DNA from: an uncultured Fretibacterium sp.
GTDB taxonomy: Bacteria; Synergistota; Synergistia; Synergistales; Aminobacteriaceae
NCBI GenBank assembly: GCA_937911045.1
Contig: CALEPX010000008.1
Span: forward strand, 1-29,300
Direction of reading: 5' to 3'
DNA length: 29,300 nt
Shown here in pieces: positions 22,479-29,300 of this stretch. Below the pieces are notes generated by a model. That model did not search any database and was not told where the DNA came from. It saw only the letters and a program-made list of their open reading frames with translations. Made by a program: the position numbers and the translations under genes. Positions within the stretch are counted from its first letter, which is position 1, and every line of letters begins with the position of its first letter.

Positions 22479-23942
22479 ATGACTAAAAGCGGTAGTGCAA
22501 TTAAAGTGCTCTTTGTTACAACGGAGCTTGCCCCATTTTCGAAAGTTGGCGGGCTTGGAGATGTTGCGGGTTCGCTGCCGAAAGCTCTGTTGCAGGCAGA
22601 TGTTGACGTTCGGGTTGTGACACCTGCGTGGCCGGGAGTTCTTGAGCGAGTGGCTGCTTCGGGCATTAAGACTTCGATGGCAAAATCCAACGTTTACGCT
22701 GCGTATGATTGGCGCATACATTCAGCAAATGTTATCAAAGCTGATGTTAAGGGTGTAACGACGTATTTTCTTGACGCGGAAGATTATTCCGGCGACATGT
22801 ACCCGCATCAGCTGAATTTCTGGACAGCGTCGCCATTTGCGGTATTTTGTATGCAGGCTCTGGAACTTAAAAACGCGATTGATTGGGAACCGGATATTTA
22901 TCACTGCCACGACTGGACTTCAGCATTTTTGCCGTGTGCATTGGCTTGGCACAGGCACTACCGACAAGTCGGAGGTCGCAGCGTTATGACCCTTCACAAC
23001 GTCGCGTATCAGGGAATTTTCGAGCCGTCACCGTTCCTTGAGGCATCAGGTCTTGAGCCGTGGAGTTTCAGCCAGTCAACAATGGAATTTTACGGACAGG
23101 TTAATCTGCTCAAGGGCGGCATAGTCTCAGCAACAGCCGTAACGACAGTTTCTCCGACGTATGCGAATGAGATCCAGACTTACGAGTCAACGCGCGAATT
23201 ATCCGGAATTTTGTCACAGCAGCGCGGCAAATTACGCGGAATATTAAACGGACTTGACACGAAATTCTGGAACTCAGAAAAGGACAAGCAATTACCCGCA
23301 AGATTCAGTTCGAAGGACTTCAAAGGCAAAGTCACGTGTCGAAAGGCGTTATTACAGAAAGCAGGCTTCGATCAGGAAACGCAAGACCCGATTATCGTGT
23401 GCGTGAGCCGCTTGGCTGAACAGAAGGGTTTCGACATGGTCTTGAACGGAATCGACGAGATCGTTAAGATGGGCGCGAAAATCATGATTCTTGGCAGCGG
23501 TCAGGATTGGATCGAGAATGGCTTGAACGCAGCAGTTGCGAATTATCCGGATAGCGTGAAATTCTTCAGGGGTTATGACGAGCCGTTGTCGCATTTATTA
23601 TACGCGGGCGGTGACATGTTCCTGATGCCGTCAGTTTTCGAGCCGTGCGGATTGTCCCAGATGATTTCGATGCGTTACGGGACTGTGCCAGTTGTTCGTG
23701 AAGTTGGCGGTTTGCGTGACACGGTATTCGACGTTGATGACCCGAATGGCAAGAAAAACGGCTTCACATTCCAGACCTGCGACACTGAGGGAATGCTCTG
23801 GGCGTTGCGGCGTGCGGTTGAGCGTTACAAGACGAATCCGGATCAGTGGCGTGAAATTATGGTCGAGGGAATGAGCGAGGATTTCACGTGGGATAAATCG
23901 GCTGAGCTTTATAAGCAAATGTACGAGGAAATGTTGCAGTAA
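22479..23942 (+). CDS. glgA: Glycogen synthase (ADP-glucose type)
   Basis: A 487-residue GT5 glycogen synthase, of normal length for the family. The N-terminal domain has the ADP-glucose-binding KVGGLGDVAGSLP motif and the HCHDWTSAFLP segment; the C-terminal Rossmann domain has CVSRLAEQKGFD, then the E-x7-E type region FEPCGLSQMISMRYGTVPVV with the catalytic glutamate, and VGGLRDTV. It adds glucose from ADP-glucose to the non-reducing ends of alpha-1,4-glucan. AAAGGAA lies 13 nt upstream of the ATG. Second gene of the glycogen operon. Confidence 0.96.
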   Translation: MTKSGSAIKVLFVTTELAPFSKVGGLGDVAGSLPKALLQADVDVRVVTPAWPGVLERVAASGIKTSMAKSNVYAAYDWRIHSANVIKADVKGVTTYFLDAEDYSGDMYPHQLNFWTASPFAVFCMQALELKNAIDWEPDIYHCHDWTSAFLPCALAWHRHYRQVGGRSVMTLHNVAYQGIFEPSPFLEASGLEPWSFSQSTMEFYGQVNLLKGGIVSATAVTTVSPTYANEIQTYESTRELSGILSQQRGKLRGILNGLDTKFWNSEKDKQLPARFSSKDFKGKVTCRKALLQKAGFDQETQDPIIVCVSRLAEQKGFDMVLNGIDEIVKMGAKIMILGSGQDWIENGLNAAVANYPDSVKFFRGYDEPLSHLLYAGGDMFLMPSVFEPCGLSQMISMRYGTVPVVREVGGLRDTVFDVDDPNGKKNGFTFQTCDTEGMLWALRRAVERYKTNPDQWREIMVEGMSEDFTWDKSAELYKQMYEEMLQ

Positions 23943-24036
23943 ATCTAATTTTGGAAAATTGTTTCTTGCGAGTTAATATAAACCCGTGGGAAACATTTTT
24001 ATAAACACAAATTTTCAGAAGGGGGCTTTAATTCAA

Positions 24037-25365
24037 ATGTACACAGGCAAACACGGAAGAGTTTTAGGAATAGTTCTCGCTGGAGGCAAGGGTGAACGAT
24101 TAATGCCGTTGACGCGCTACCGTGCAAAACCTGCAGTTTATTTCGCGGCGAAGTATCGTATTATCGACTTTGCGCTTTCAAATCTCGTGAACAGTGGAAT
24201 TTACGCTGTATACGTTCTTGTCCAGTTCAAAAGTCAGTCATTGATCGAACATATTGAACGAGGCTGGCAATTTGGCGGCGGTGCAATGCGAGGCAGAGAT
24301 TTCTTCGTGACAACAGTTCCCGCGCAGATGTGGAGTGGAGAACACTGGTTCCAGGGAACAGCGGACGCAGTTTTTCAGGCTAAGCATTTTATCACGCGTT
24401 ACAAAGCTGATCGAGTTTGCATTTTCGCGGCAGATCACATTTACAAAATGGACGTTGACCAGATGTTAGCATGGCACGTTGCTCAGCACGCGGACGTTAC
24501 GATCGCAGCGAACGTTGTTCCGGTTGAGGACGCGACGCAATTTGGCTGCATCAAGACCGACGCTTCAGGCAGAATTTTGGAATTTATGGAAAAACCGAAG
24601 AATCCTCCGGAAATTCCAGACAAACCAGGATTCTCATACGTCTCAATGGGCAATTACGTTTTTGAGCGCAGAATACTTGAGGACTCACTCGAAGAGGACG
24701 CTGCACAGGACACCAGCCACGATTTCGGCAAGGACATTATCCCGAAGTTAGTCAAAGGCGGTGCGAAAGTTTGCGCGTATGATTTCTCGACGAACGTTTT
24801 GCCGCATCCGACAGCTGAAGCAGAACTGGTGCATCAATGGCGAACTGATAAACCGTATTGGCGCGATGTAGGAACGTTGAACGCTTACTGGCAGGCACAC
24901 ATGGAATTAATCGGGCATGAATCCGAAATGTCATTCTATAATCCGATGTGGCCGATCAGAACCGTATCGTTCGGTGATCCCCCTTCATATTGCTACCCGG
25001 ATAGCGGCTATGACTGCAAAATCAACAGAGTAATGCTCTCAGAAGGCAGCAGAATTTTCGGAGCTTCGGTTTCAAATTCAGTTTTGTCGAGAAATTGCTT
25101 GGTTCAGGCGGGAAGTGTTGTTGAAGAAAGCGTTCTTGGTCACGATGTTGTCGTCGGCAGAAATTGCAGAATCAAGAAAACGATCATTGACGGTCATAAC
25201 ATAATTCCTGATGGCACGGTCATCGGCGAAGATCCGGAAGAGGACGCGAAGAAATATTATGTCGATCCGAAATCCGGTCTTGTAGTTCTGGGAGTTCCGC
25301 CAGTTCTCTATCAGTCGGGCAATGACGACGCTGAAGAAGTTGCGAGCTGGGACTCACTGGGCTAA
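24037..25365 (+). CDS. glgC: Glucose-1-phosphate adenylyltransferase
   Basis: A 442-residue ADP-glucose pyrophosphorylase. The N-terminal nucleotidyltransferase domain has LAGGKGERLMPLTRYRAKPAV (nucleotide binding), YRIIDFALSNLVNSG, GTADAV, FAADHIYKMD (metal-binding Asp) and EFMEKP; the C-terminal part is a left-handed beta-helix (hexapeptide-type) domain with SEGSRIFGASVSNS. It makes ADP-glucose from glucose-1-phosphate and ATP, the committed step of glycogen synthesis, and is normally allosterically controlled. The ATG at 24037 fits the family start and has AAGGGGG upstream; an in-frame GTG at 23986 gives an unlikely extension. No branching enzyme is encoded nearby. Confidence 0.95.
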   Translation: MYTGKHGRVLGIVLAGGKGERLMPLTRYRAKPAVYFAAKYRIIDFALSNLVNSGIYAVYVLVQFKSQSLIEHIERGWQFGGGAMRGRDFFVTTVPAQMWSGEHWFQGTADAVFQAKHFITRYKADRVCIFAADHIYKMDVDQMLAWHVAQHADVTIAANVVPVEDATQFGCIKTDASGRILEFMEKPKNPPEIPDKPGFSYVSMGNYVFERRILEDSLEEDAAQDTSHDFGKDIIPKLVKGGAKVCAYDFSTNVLPHPTAEAELVHQWRTDKPYWRDVGTLNAYWQAHMELIGHESEMSFYNPMWPIRTVSFGDPPSYCYPDSGYDCKINRVMLSEGSRIFGASVSNSVLSRNCLVQAGSVVEESVLGHDVVVGRNCRIKKTIIDGHNIIPDGTVIGEDPEEDAKKYYVDPKSGLVVLGVPPVLYQSGNDDAEEVASWDSLG

Positions 25366-25404
25366 TAAATCCGATTAAATTCGCTAGCAATATTATTACG
25401 CAGC

Positions 25405-25444
25405 AAAAAAATACACCTTCGAGATTCGCTCCCGAGGGTGTATT
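25405..25444. terminator. Strong hairpin terminator between glgC and the split surface protein gene
   Basis: AATACACCTTCG (25410-25421) pairs with CGAGGGTGTATT (25433-25444), 12 pairs with one wobble. On the minus strand it is followed by seven T, so it ends the minus-strand gene; on the plus strand the T-rich tail is weaker but it probably also stops the glycogen transcript. Confidence 0.8.
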
Positions 25445-25446
25445 TA
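25410..25446. repeat. Hairpin repeat, copy 1 (related to 27039-27075)
   Basis: Aligned over 35 nt with the hairpin at 27041-27075, about 27 positions agree by eye. One difference is compensatory: an A-T pair here is a G-C pair in the other copy. Both share the GAGATT core and the CTCCC segment. The two copies flank the split surface protein gene and its promoter. Confidence 0.5.
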
Positions 25447-25460
25447 TATTCTGGGATTAA

Positions 25461-26396
25461 TTAACGTTTCTTGGCTAAAGCGAATGCTAAGATCACGAGT
25501 GCGATTGCTCCGAAGCCTGCGTTACAATCACTGCTCGAATCTTTGTTTTTGTGTGCCTTGGCAACAGTGATCACCGGCGTGTACGAAACGTTTGCTTTCA
25601 TCGGGGCGACCGCAATAACGTAACCGTCCTCGGGAATTTCGGTGATTATTTCTCCGTCCTCGTTCATGAAGAATGCTGCGTCAGATAAAATTCCGGAATT
25701 TGCCGAGACTCTGAAACTACCAGATTCTTCCGTGAGCATGTAGAGCGACATGTTCGTTCTGGCTTCGTATGGCAAATTCACTGAGCCGAGAATATACGTT
25801 CCTGCTTCGGTTACGCTTTGAGTGGCAATTTGGTACTCATTGTCCCAAGTTGCGTCGCTGCCCAGAGCGTCTTGAAGCTGTTCGTGCGTGAGAGTTTGAC
25901 CGGACATTTGCGCAGTCTTTGATTCTGGTTTGAACGGGTAATCTGTGGCGAGAGGTCCGAGTTGTGAGAGCACGTCCGCGTAAACTTCTGAATCATTTGC
26001 GAAAAACGTTCTGATAGTGTCGTCTACTTCGTTTAGATTTATTGACTCAATCGGCTCTGTCGGATCTGTCGGCGTTGGAGTTGTCGAACCCGATTTCGGA
26101 TATGTGTACGTGGTTCCGCCCGTGATAGCCTGAGGTGTGCCCCCTGCCGAAATAATTAAGCTTCCGTTTTGTAATTCCACGCTGTTCATTGTGATCGGAG
26201 TTTTCGAAAGATCAAATTCTGCCAAATTTATGAGTGGCTTGTTTCGCTGAGTTATGTTCTTCTGAATGTAATCGTCGAGCTGTGAAAAGTTGCCTTTTTC
26301 AACCGTGGGATTATCGAGCCATAATTCCTTGCCGTTCACGATTCGAAAATTGCTGTTAATTTCGACCGGGTAATTATCAGCAGCAGCTCCCAACAC
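25461..26396 (-). CDS. 3' part of a frameshifted secreted protein with Synerg-CTERM tail
   Basis: An open frame of 311 codons lacking a credible start: the frame stays open upstream to about 26487 with no ATG and no ribosome binding site, and there is no signal peptide. The N-terminal ~85 residues (through PLINLAEFDLSKTPITMNSV and LQNGSLIISAGG) look like the second half of a DUF2993-like lipid-binding domain whose first half is encoded by 26446-26943 in another frame. A Pro/Thr linker follows (TTPTPTDPTEP), then a soluble domain of about 150 residues, and a tail SSSDCNAGFGAIALV-type Synerg-CTERM ending AKKR. I read this as the continuation of the upstream gene after a one-base frameshift. Confidence 0.65.
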   Translation of the reverse strand: MLGAAADNYPVEINSNFRIVNGKELWLDNPTVEKGNFSQLDDYIQKNITQRNKPLINLAEFDLSKTPITMNSVELQNGSLIISAGGTPQAITGGTTYTYPKSGSTTPTPTDPTEPIESINLNEVDDTIRTFFANDSEVYADVLSQLGPLATDYPFKPESKTAQMSGQTLTHEQLQDALGSDATWDNEYQIATQSVTEAGTYILGSVNLPYEARTNMSLYMLTEESGSFRVSANSGILSDAAFFMNEDGEIITEIPEDGYVIAVAPMKANVSYTPVITVAKAHKNKDSSSDCNAGFGAIALVILAFALAKKR

Positions 26397-26445
26397 CCAC
26401 GCAGCAACATATGAATTAAAGTCATAGCCGTAAGAACTGTCTTCT

Positions 26446-26943
26446 TTAGATGTTGCCTGTGATTTTGATCCCGCTCGTCGTAATCTTCACTACTATGTTA
26501 CTGAGTATAAAATGCTTGCCATCTGCGCGGAACTTGAGTTCTTGACCTTTGAGCGCATTATTTATGTCGCTCTCCAAGACAGTTACTTTTAGCGCGGCGG
26601 ACTGAAAACTGTCAAATTTAACGTGATATTCTCCATACCGTTTCCATGCGGACGGAGGATTAAGCTGGAGACCGCTCACGTTAGCTAACAGGGAATCAAC
26701 GCGGTAATCAATGCCATCAGAACGAAAAGCTACACCGTTTACCTTGAGATAAGCTTCCTCGAAGAAACCTGTCGAATCTGGCTGCTTTGAGATTGTCAGT
26801 GTAACTTCTCCCGAGGTTAATCCTTTCGCGTAATGATCGAACAGATAATCGAACAGATCGCCAACTTCATCGGCCCCGGCACTAACGCCCGACACCGAAA
26901 CTAATAACGCGGAAATCATGAGCAAAAACAGAATTTTTTTCAT
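26446..26943 (-). CDS. 5' part of a frameshifted secreted protein, DUF2993-like
   Basis: A 165-residue frame with a strong AGGAGG before its ATG and a signal peptide (residues 1-22, ending VSA). The mature part shows a repeated pattern of strands typical of DUF2993/LmeA-type lipid-binding proteins: LTSGEVTLTISKQP, YLKVNGVAFRSDGIDYRVDSLLANVSG, LESDINNALKG and NIVVKITTSGIKITGN. It stops abruptly at TAA; the next part of the domain continues in the +1 frame. The two halves overlap in open frame between about 26446 and 26487, which contains GGG and AAAA runs where an indel could have occurred. The family assignment is tentative; the split is well supported by the missing start and signal peptide of the downstream part. 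Confidence 0.7.
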   Translation of the reverse strand: MKKILFLLMISALLVSVSGVSAGADEVGDLFDYLFDHYAKGLTSGEVTLTISKQPDSTGFFEEAYLKVNGVAFRSDGIDYRVDSLLANVSGLQLNPPSAWKRYGEYHVKFDSFQSAALKVTVLESDINNALKGQELKFRADGKHFILSNIVVKITTSGIKITGNI

Positions 26944-26975
26944 GACAAGACCTCCTGAAATTATAAATTTTTCAT

Positions 26976-27011
26976 ATTATACATTATATAACGCATTTTT
27001 TTTTTTTTCAA
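26976..27011 (-). promoter_or_regulatory. Promoter with a 13-A tract in the -35/spacer region
   Basis: On the minus strand TTGAAA (27011-27006) and a consensus TATAAT (26988-26983) are separated by exactly 17 bp. An uninterrupted run of 13 A (27008-26996) covers the end of the -35 and the first ten bases of the spacer. A second TATAAT lies at 26981-26976, 7 bp further down. Changes in the length of the tract would alter the spacing, a known mode of phase variation in other bacteria. Confidence 0.65.
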
Positions 27012-27038
27012 GAAAATCAACCGCAATTCCGTAAACAC

Positions 27039-27075
27039 AAATGCACCCCCGAGATTTTCTCCCAAGAGTGCATTT
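27039..27075 (-). terminator. Hairpin downstream of the nuclease gene (repeat copy 2)
   Basis: AAATGCAC (27039-27046) pairs with GTGCATTT (27068-27075), with an inner GAGA-TTT-TCTC stem. On the minus strand it follows the nuclease stop by about 28 nt; the T-rich tail (ATTTGTGTTT) is weak, so it is a plausible but not strong terminator. It is related in sequence to the hairpin at 25410-25446. Confidence 0.55.
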
Positions 27076-27103
27076 ATGATTCATATGCGAGATTTTGTGA
27101 CGA

Positions 27104-27736
27104 TTAATTTCCTGCCCAGAGACCTTTGTTATTCTCACGAGCTTCACGCTGGAATTTCGCAAATACTTCAGAATATCGCGTGTTCGGCTGAATTGATGAA
27201 GTCTGAGCGTAACCGTCGAGCAACAATCGCGCGTTGAACATCTTTTTGCGAATTGCTTTCTCGTCATTCAAATCTTTTTCACTCGGCTCACTTGTCCAGA
27301 CGTAGGCTAACAATCTTCCGTAACGGTCACGTGCGCCAACATCCGTCTGAAGCCATACGATCATATCGGGTTTTAATTGCGATTTCGTAAAATCACTCGC
27401 TTCTTTGCCGTAATATTCGACAGGTTTGTTCGGGTGGACTGTTTCCGGCGTGTTTACTCCGGTGAAGCGTGTGCGTTCGTCCTTGTAGATTTTTCCGTCA
27501 TCGAGCATCAACGTGAAAATCGCAGTGTCGCCGTCGATAACTCGAATCACTCTTGCTTTGTAAAGCGCATTCATTCGGAAATCATATGGCTGCACAGCGT
27601 TCGGACCTTGATGATAATGATAAATTCCTGTGACTTTATCTTTATGTCCGCCGTTCTTGTCGAGCCTGCCGGGTGTGGCAAACGCACTAGCCGCAAAAAT
27701 CGCGATAACTGCCAACGCTAAAAAAATCTTTTTCAT
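27104..27736 (-). CDS. Secreted staphylococcal-type nuclease with N-terminal YHYH segment
   Basis: A 210-residue protein. Residues 1-20 are a signal peptide (ending ASAFA). Residues about 22-45 form a small RLDKNGGHKDKVTGIYHYH segment, like the YHYH-type metal-binding modules found beside nucleases. From about 55 on it is a thermonuclease (SNase/OB-fold) domain: VIRVIDGDTAIF (calcium-binding Asp), TRFTGVNTPETV (catalytic Arg and Glu) and ARDRYGRLLAYVW (second Arg), and the C-terminal NARLLLDGYAQ and ARENNKGLW. All key residues are present, so it should be an active Ca2+-dependent nuclease for DNA or RNA outside the cytoplasm. AAGGGA precedes the ATG. It lies 16 nt after the permease gene and is probably co-transcribed. 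Confidence 0.92.
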   Translation of the reverse strand: MKKIFLALAVIAIFAASAFATPGRLDKNGGHKDKVTGIYHYHQGPNAVQPYDFRMNALYKARVIRVIDGDTAIFTLMLDDGKIYKDERTRFTGVNTPETVHPNKPVEYYGKEASDFTKSQLKPDMIVWLQTDVGARDRYGRLLAYVWTSEPSEKDLNDEKAIRKKMFNARLLLDGYAQTSSIQPNTRYSEVFAKFQREARENNKGLWAGN

Positions 27737-27752
27737 GTGATCAAATCCCTTC

Positions 27753-28526
27753 TTAAAAAATTACGTCATACAACACTCGCACGAAAAATATCACGAGCAC
27801 TATTAGTATAACAGGACGTACAACTTTTGCACCGCCGCTCTCGAAAAATTTCGCACCGATATAATTACCGGCAATGCTGAAAATTCCCGCAATCAAGCCC
27901 AACGGAATTATTACGCGATTATTCAGCAAAAATACCGTCACCGCAGCCAAGTTCGTAACAAGATTTATCACCTTCGCTACACCGTTCGCATGCCGCAAAC
28001 TCAGACCGGCAACTCCAGCCAGCAATAACAACATGAAAGTCCCTGCGCCTGGTCCGTAAAATCCATCGTAAAATCCCAGGAAAAACGCAATCAGAATCGA
28101 AATCACAAACGTCCGTCTCGAAATCGCCGCCTCAAAATTTTTCTCACGCAAAAAATTCTGACTCTTGAAAACATAAATCGCCGTCAATGGCAAGACAAAT
28201 AACATGATAATCTTGAAAATCCGATCACTTATCAATAACGCACAGCGCGCTCCAAGTGATGAACCTGTCATCGCGAAAATTACCGAACACGCCGCAATTT
28301 TCACCGGAATATACCCGTCACGAAAATATTTCCACGTCACCATCGCAGTCCCCATCACAGAACTCAGCTTATTTGTGCCGATCGCAAAATGTACCGGCAA
28401 TCCGGCAAGCATGTACGACGGCAACGTAACAAGTCCTCCGCCGCCGCCAATCGCGTCAATAATTCCTGCCAAAAATATCATTGGACACACAATCAAATAC
28501 TGCCAAAATTCGATTTCATAAGCCAA
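27753..28526 (-). CDS. TSUP (TauE/SafE) family membrane permease
   Basis: A 257-residue protein with about eight membrane helices in two related halves. The first half starts LAGIIDAIGGGGGLVTLPSY with AIGTNKLSSVMGT; the second half has FLGFYDGFYGPGAGTFMLL and GVAKVINLVTNLAA, the duplicated signature of the family. Members export or import sulfite, sulfonates, thiosulfate or related small anions; the substrate is unknown. The start is a TTG at 28526 with AAGGGAG 7 nt upstream. An in-frame TTG at 28574 coincides with the likely transcription start and is rejected. First gene of a two-gene unit with the nuclease. Confidence 0.88.
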   Translation of the reverse strand: MAYEIEFWQYLIVCPMIFLAGIIDAIGGGGGLVTLPSYMLAGLPVHFAIGTNKLSSVMGTAMVTWKYFRDGYIPVKIAACSVIFAMTGSSLGARCALLISDRIFKIIMLFVLPLTAIYVFKSQNFLREKNFEAAISRRTFVISILIAFFLGFYDGFYGPGAGTFMLLLLAGVAGLSLRHANGVAKVINLVTNLAAVTVFLLNNRVIIPLGLIAGIFSIAGNYIGAKFFESGGAKVVRPVILIVLVIFFVRVLYDVIF

Positions 28527-28576
28527 AATATTTTCTCCCTTCAAATTAAAAAGTCTCGAAAAATTTTTCCGCAAAT

Positions 28577-28582
28577 ATTATA
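28577..28582 (-). promoter_or_regulatory. -10 box of the permease-nuclease unit
   Basis: A consensus TATAAT on the minus strand (28582-28577), with GG just upstream and a poor -35. Transcription would begin near 28570, which supports the TTG start at 28526. Confidence 0.45.
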
Positions 28583-28678
28583 CCGGGTTCGAAATTTTTC
28601 GTAGGCATTAACCGGAATTTTGCTGTATGATTAACACAAATATTTCAAGCAAATTTTTTTTAGTTAGGGGTGCTTACA

Positions 28679-29300
28679 ATTAAAATTCTTCACACTTCCG
28701 ATTGGCATATCGGACGCAAGCTTCATGAACGGGATCGCTTTGATGAAATGCAGAAATTCTTCTCATGGCTCGAACTCGAACTTGAACACGAAAATATCGA
28801 CGCATTGATAATTTCCGGTGACATTTTCGACAACACAACACCGTCAAATCAAGCGCGCGAAATTTACTACTCGTTTCTGGCACGTGTCGCGAAATCATTG
28901 TGCCGTCACGTTATCATAATCGCGGGAAATCATGACTCAGCAAATTTTCTGGAAGCTCCGGCGAAAACCCTCGAATTGCTCGACATTCACGTAATCGGAC
29001 AAATAACTGACAATATCGACGACGAAATCCTGACGCTCGAAGATCAAAACGGCAATCCAGAATTAATCGTGTGTGCTGTGCCATTTTTACGCGACCGTGA
29101 CGTAAGAATCGCAAATTCAGAAAACAATCTCGAATCACGCCAGCAGGATCTCATAAACGGGATTCACGCGCATTACCAACAAGTATTCGAACGTGCTGCG
29201 GAAATTCGCGGCGATTCAAAAATTCCGGTTGTAGCGACGGGGCATTTATTCATCGATGAAGCAAAAGCTGAGGGCGAAGAACATCGCGAACTATATATTG
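28679..29300 (+). CDS. sbcD: Exonuclease SbcD, N-terminal part (runs off the window)
   Basis: The frame encodes the first ~207 residues of the SbcD/Mre11 nuclease, which with the ATPase SbcC cuts hairpins and processes DNA ends. Phosphoesterase motifs are in order: KILHTSDWHIGR (Asp and His), IISGDIFDN, IIAGNHDSANF, and ATGHLF. The reading frame starts at an ATT (28679) that aligns with the Met of the canonical MKILHTSDWH; AGGGG lies 8 nt upstream of it. The only standard start in frame nearby is GTG at 28670, which has no ribosome binding site of its own. The gene is divergent from the permease gene. No stop is reached in the window. Confidence 0.93.
   Translation, partial: MKILHTSDWHIGRKLHERDRFDEMQKFFSWLELELEHENIDALIISGDIFDNTTPSNQAREIYYSFLARVAKSLCRHVIIIAGNHDSANFLEAPAKTLELLDIHVIGQITDNIDDEILTLEDQNGNPELIVCAVPFLRDRDVRIANSENNLESRQQDLINGIHAHYQQVFERAAEIRGDSKIPVVATGHLFIDEAKAEGEEHRELYI

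Noticed and set aside
26440..26460. Programmed +1 frameshift like that of prfB in the split surface protein gene
   Set aside because: The site ATC-TAA-A offers poor re-pairing of the P-site tRNA, and no ribosome-binding-like stimulator is positioned just upstream; an indel or sequencing error is simpler.
28527..28574. Longer N-terminus of the TSUP permease starting at TTG 28574
   Set aside because: That codon coincides with the predicted transcription start and lacks a ribosome binding site; the family begins near the TTG at 28526.
1..29300. CRISPR array, insertion sequence or prophage
   Set aside because: No regularly spaced repeats, transposase, integrase or terminal inverted repeats were seen.

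Overview
The window most likely comes from a member of the Synergistota. The main reason is that two secreted proteins end in the Synerg-CTERM type of sorting tail: a Gly- or Ser-rich stretch, then C(D/N)AGFGA, a hydrophobic helix and a basic end. The rest fits an anaerobic amino-acid or organic-acid user: a TctABC solute transporter, an NhaC antiporter, glycogen metabolism, moderate GC with AT-rich intergenic DNA, and frequent TTG starts.

Layout. 1-2711: the end of a tRNA-Asn gene, a small secreted protein of unknown function behind a near-consensus promoter, a TVP38/DedA-type membrane protein, and a convergent cardiolipin-synthase-like phospholipase D enzyme. 2834-7930 (minus): a tctC-tctB-tctA transporter operon whose last gene, one base after tctA, encodes a NuoL/MrpD-type ion-translocating membrane subunit. 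7931-8569: an intergenic region with a compact transcription unit (extended -10 promoter, leader that can hide its own ribosome binding site, 27-residue heptad-repeat peptide, nested hairpin, terminator). 8570-13429 (minus): a 1619-residue secreted Synerg-CTERM protein with a roughly 440-nt leader.

14047-14580: the long form of the ribosome hibernation factor. 14645-18512 (minus): a tightly packed operon hisC-hisB-MNT nucleotidyltransferase-truncated HEPN-Sel1/ankyrin/SH3 protein. 18580-20441: nhaC with a leader that can fold into a closed multi-helix structure. 20560-25365: a glycogen operon glgP-glgA-glgC. 25461-26943 (minus): a secreted Synerg-CTERM gene split by a frameshift, whose promoter carries a 13-A tract inside its spacer and which is flanked by two related hairpins. 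27104-28526 (minus): a TSUP permease followed by a secreted staphylococcal-type nuclease. 28679-end: the start of sbcD, apparently with an ATT start codon.

Functional themes are ion-coupled uptake (TctABC plus the antiporter-like subunit, NhaC), carbon storage (glgC makes ADP-glucose, glgA polymerises it, glgP releases glucose-1-phosphate), the cell surface (two Synerg-CTERM proteins), and possible toxin-antitoxin or small-peptide elements. The least explained items are the 8097-8369 peptide/RNA unit, the nhaC leader, the leader of the giant gene, and the poly-A promoter of the split surface protein. All calls come from reading the sequence; no database search or folding program was run.
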